From the NCBI GenBank assembly GCA_903813345.2, contig CAIIXF020000008.1, forward strand, positions 9,329,278 to 9,389,277: a stretch of 60,000 nucleotides of DNA, given 5' to 3'. A program made the position numbers and the translations under genes. A model generated the notes under the pieces. It was not told where the DNA came from and ran no database searches. It was given only the letters and a program-made list of their open reading frames with translations. Shown one piece after another: positions 57,336-60,000 of this stretch. Origin of the DNA: Owenia fusiformis (Eukaryota > Annelida > Polychaeta > Sabellida > Oweniidae). The stretch's first letter is position 1. Every line of letters starts with the position of its first letter.

Positions 57336-59100
57336 CTGTACATTATATACAGCTTCAACTAAGCATGTAAATTAGATATGCAAATGTACAGATTATATGA
57401 CAGTGTGTACTACACGGTATGTTGTGCATATGTTACATGATTATGCCTTTTGTAATACTAAAATCAGCTCAATTTTTAAAGGAATATTTGTGCAATCTTA
57501 TTTTATAATTGGATTGCCATGTGATGTGAAATCTGGTGTTATTAAGTGATTTATTTTATGGGAAGGAAGCTATGCAATGAAAAATTGTTATCATTACTTT
57601 AATTTGTTGCATAATACTTTGGTATTGTTTTAGTGAATTTGTGGACATGTCCCCTTTTCAATGTTATTTATTTGAAATTTTACTTACTTTGAATATGATA
57701 TTAATTGTTGCTATCATGTAATTATAATGGTAATTTGTACATAGTCTTTTAAAATGGAATGTTGATTATACATGTATTCATAAATTATGTACAGAGTTAA
57801 CAAAGGGCAACATTTGACTCATTGTATAAGGATATAATATGGCGGTAGCTGGAATTTTTTCACCATTTTTATAATTTGACCATAGGTACTAATTTAAGAG
57901 AATATTTTCCAATATTAATTGAAAAAGTGTCAAAATGAACTGAAGTAACATATTTCTGAAGGTATCTAATCATACTCATGGAACCATTTAATTGTAATAA
58001 TTTAATTGCTGTACTGGCCTTGGATATAATGTAGGAATAATATTGATATTGAAATTGCAACTTAATTAAATAATTATTTATTACATCTTTTATTGCAAAA
58101 TGTTTGTAAGGTAATTTTATGGATTTTAAATTATTTTAAAGCATATTTATTAATGAAGGAGAATACTAGGCTAGTGAAATTGATTGAAATTGAATTTTGT
58201 ATAAAATGTGTTTGTAGAGTTTTATAAATAGAAATATATATGTTTGCATTGAATGCAATATAAATGAATTTATCAATTAATTCATTGTTTTAACTCACAT
58301 AAATGAGCTATTGTGACCTCCAACTTGATTATCTGTTGCTCTGTCCATGTCAACATTGATGGCACATTAGTTTAAGGATTTCAACACTGAATGCTTTGTT
58401 TGTAAAATACAGTACATGTATATCACAAGTAGATTGTTGCTTCCTTCAGTCCTTAAACCAAGACCAAAGGTCAGGGTCTAAGCCTAGCATACAATCCACA
58501 ATAGTGATATATAGCACAACACAAAGCATTGTGTCTTGTGCTTAAATCTTTTTCACACATGGCAAATAGCTTTATCAAACGAAATAAAATTCAACTACAG
58601 TCAAGCAGATCATTTTGACATTCATTCAGTTTCAAGATGGCTGTTCTAAAATTTCTGTCTCCTTCTAAATCTACTTTTAATGCCCAGGAACACATATTTG
58701 TAATGTTCATAGTAATGAATGTTTGTAAGTCCATTGTTTAATTTGTGAATTTCATAAAGTTGCATTTTTGTAAGTTTCGTAAAGTTACGAATGATTCTTC
58801 ATCAAATTACGAAAATATTGATATCATGCCTGCCGGCCTTGCGTTGGTAGATTTAATAGCACATCTAACCCTTTCCTAACTTTTTATTTATTCATTTATG
58901 TTGTGATTTGGGATGTTTTGTCATCAGAAAATGCAAAGGGTGACACTGTGATGAACTTATTATCAGCCTATTTCTGTATCCATTTTAGTGTTTTTCATGG
59001 AATCCTTATTTTTATACAGTTCTTATTGTATGAATTTGATTTTAAATGCGTAAATCTAGCTCAAAACAATTGAAAAAGTTCAAATGTGTGGTCCATTTGC
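57336..59100. other. Downstream sequence, no gene seen
   Basis: AT-rich 3' UTR extension or intergenic DNA. No exon is supported. Confidence 0.4.
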
Positions 59101-59102
59101 AA

Positions 59103-59840
59103 CTTTACAAAGGAGTGGTATCGATATGGAGAACTGAAATGGACAATGTTTTTCTATTAAACCAATCATTGAAAACATTCTGTAAAAAACACGGTATTTT
59201 ATGTAATGTTGACTGATTGAATGAAAATTATTTTGAAATATTTTATATAAATGTTTTTGTTAACATTTTTATTTGTTTTTTAGTGCAATTGTTTTTGCTC
59301 CTCTCTACCAATTCTTGAGAATGAAATAAAATGTCTTTCCGAACCTTGTTGGAACAAAATAGCATATACAACATGTTTTTAGACCTCTCAATATTATAGT
59401 TATACAAAGGAATTTTGGGTTGATTTTAAAAAATTATTCAAAAAATCCCCCCAAAATAGATAAAAAAAATCAAGATAAAGCTTTTATTTCATTAACAAGA
59501 TACTTTATTAAAATCAACCAAAATTTCCTTTGTATACAATTACAATATTGAGAGACCTAAACACGTTGTGTTTATGTCGTTTTGTTCCAATGAGGTTCGG
59601 AAAGATGTTTCATTTCACTCTAGAAACACGATACCAAGAACAAAACAAGTGTTTGATGTGTTTTCTAAAACAATATAGATAAAAGTATATATATATATTT
59701 TTCAAATTATATTGTTACCATTCAAAAGATGACCATTGAATTGACGATGTGTTAAATTTTTAGATTTTTTTTATGACTGGTTTAAGAGAAACGTGTGTTC
59801 AAAAAGTTCTCCATATCGATACCACTCATTTGTAACTCAT
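59103..59840. mobile_element. Foldback element
   Basis: GGAGTGGTATCGATATGGAG at 59112 pairs with its near-complement at about 59809-59827. A second pair (about 59320-59425 with 59514-59620) includes AATGTCTTTCCGAACC..GTTGGAAC / GTTCCAA..GGTTCGGAAAG. Together they give arms of about 350 bp around a small AT-rich centre. No coding capacity. Confidence 0.75.
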
Positions 59841-60000
59841 TAGTAATATTTTACAAATGAGAACATTCGTTAATTCAAACAGTACAAAAGTGGATCCCAT
59901 GTATTCTATTTTTAAAAAGAAAATAATAGTTTTATGCTAGCAGGGAAAGTGACCAGAACATCTAACTTGAAATTATGAAATTGATGGGGTTAATCAAATT

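Noticed and set aside
1-60000. tRNA or rRNA genes
   Set aside because: No cloverleaf with A and B boxes and no rRNA core was recognised by eye; a covariance model search would be needed to exclude them.

Overview
The window looks like AT-rich nuclear DNA from an invertebrate animal. Its genes are split into many small exons with GT-AG junctions, and its intergenic and intronic DNA is full of short inverted-repeat transposons. The gene set (an animal-type AA15 lytic polysaccharide monooxygenase, a consortin, HYLS1, a BTB-zinc finger protein and a CCDC9-type protein) and the TCCG-rich Helitron-like repeat suggest a lophotrochozoan, most likely a bivalve or other mollusc. The species is an inference.

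Layout. 1-10 kb is a gene-free pile of nested transposons. 11.25-16.83 kb (+) is a consortin-like membrane trafficking protein, with a gutted mariner in one intron. 17.88-20.51 kb (-) is a secreted AA15 LPMO that converges on consortin. 22.13-28.9 kb (-) is the centriole/ciliogenesis protein HYLS1. 30.37-37.68 kb (-) is a 1270-residue BTB-C2H2 protein with a 10-residue repeat tail. 37.7-45 kb is repeat-rich and holds one small secreted-protein candidate and a possible start site for the next gene. 45.13-56.81 kb (+) is a CCDC9-like protein with a very large RG-rich and acidic exon. 56.8-60 kb is its 3' UTR and flank.

The five main genes were assembled by hand from splice junctions; reading phase is kept across every junction given. 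They do not form a pathway: they belong to vesicle sorting, chitin/cellulose oxidation, ciliogenesis, transcriptional regulation and probable mRNA metabolism. The most informative non-genic features are transposon insertions whose target-site duplications can be read directly. One of them, a TTAA element at 1930-2340, has its empty site preserved elsewhere in the window. I saw no rRNA, tRNA, CRISPR array or bacterial-type operon, and no convincing undescribed multi-gene system. The nearest candidates are a Crypton-type recombinase fragment in a palindrome-rich element, an intronic array of repeated splice-donor copies in the LPMO gene, and the LPMO's C-terminal cysteine module.
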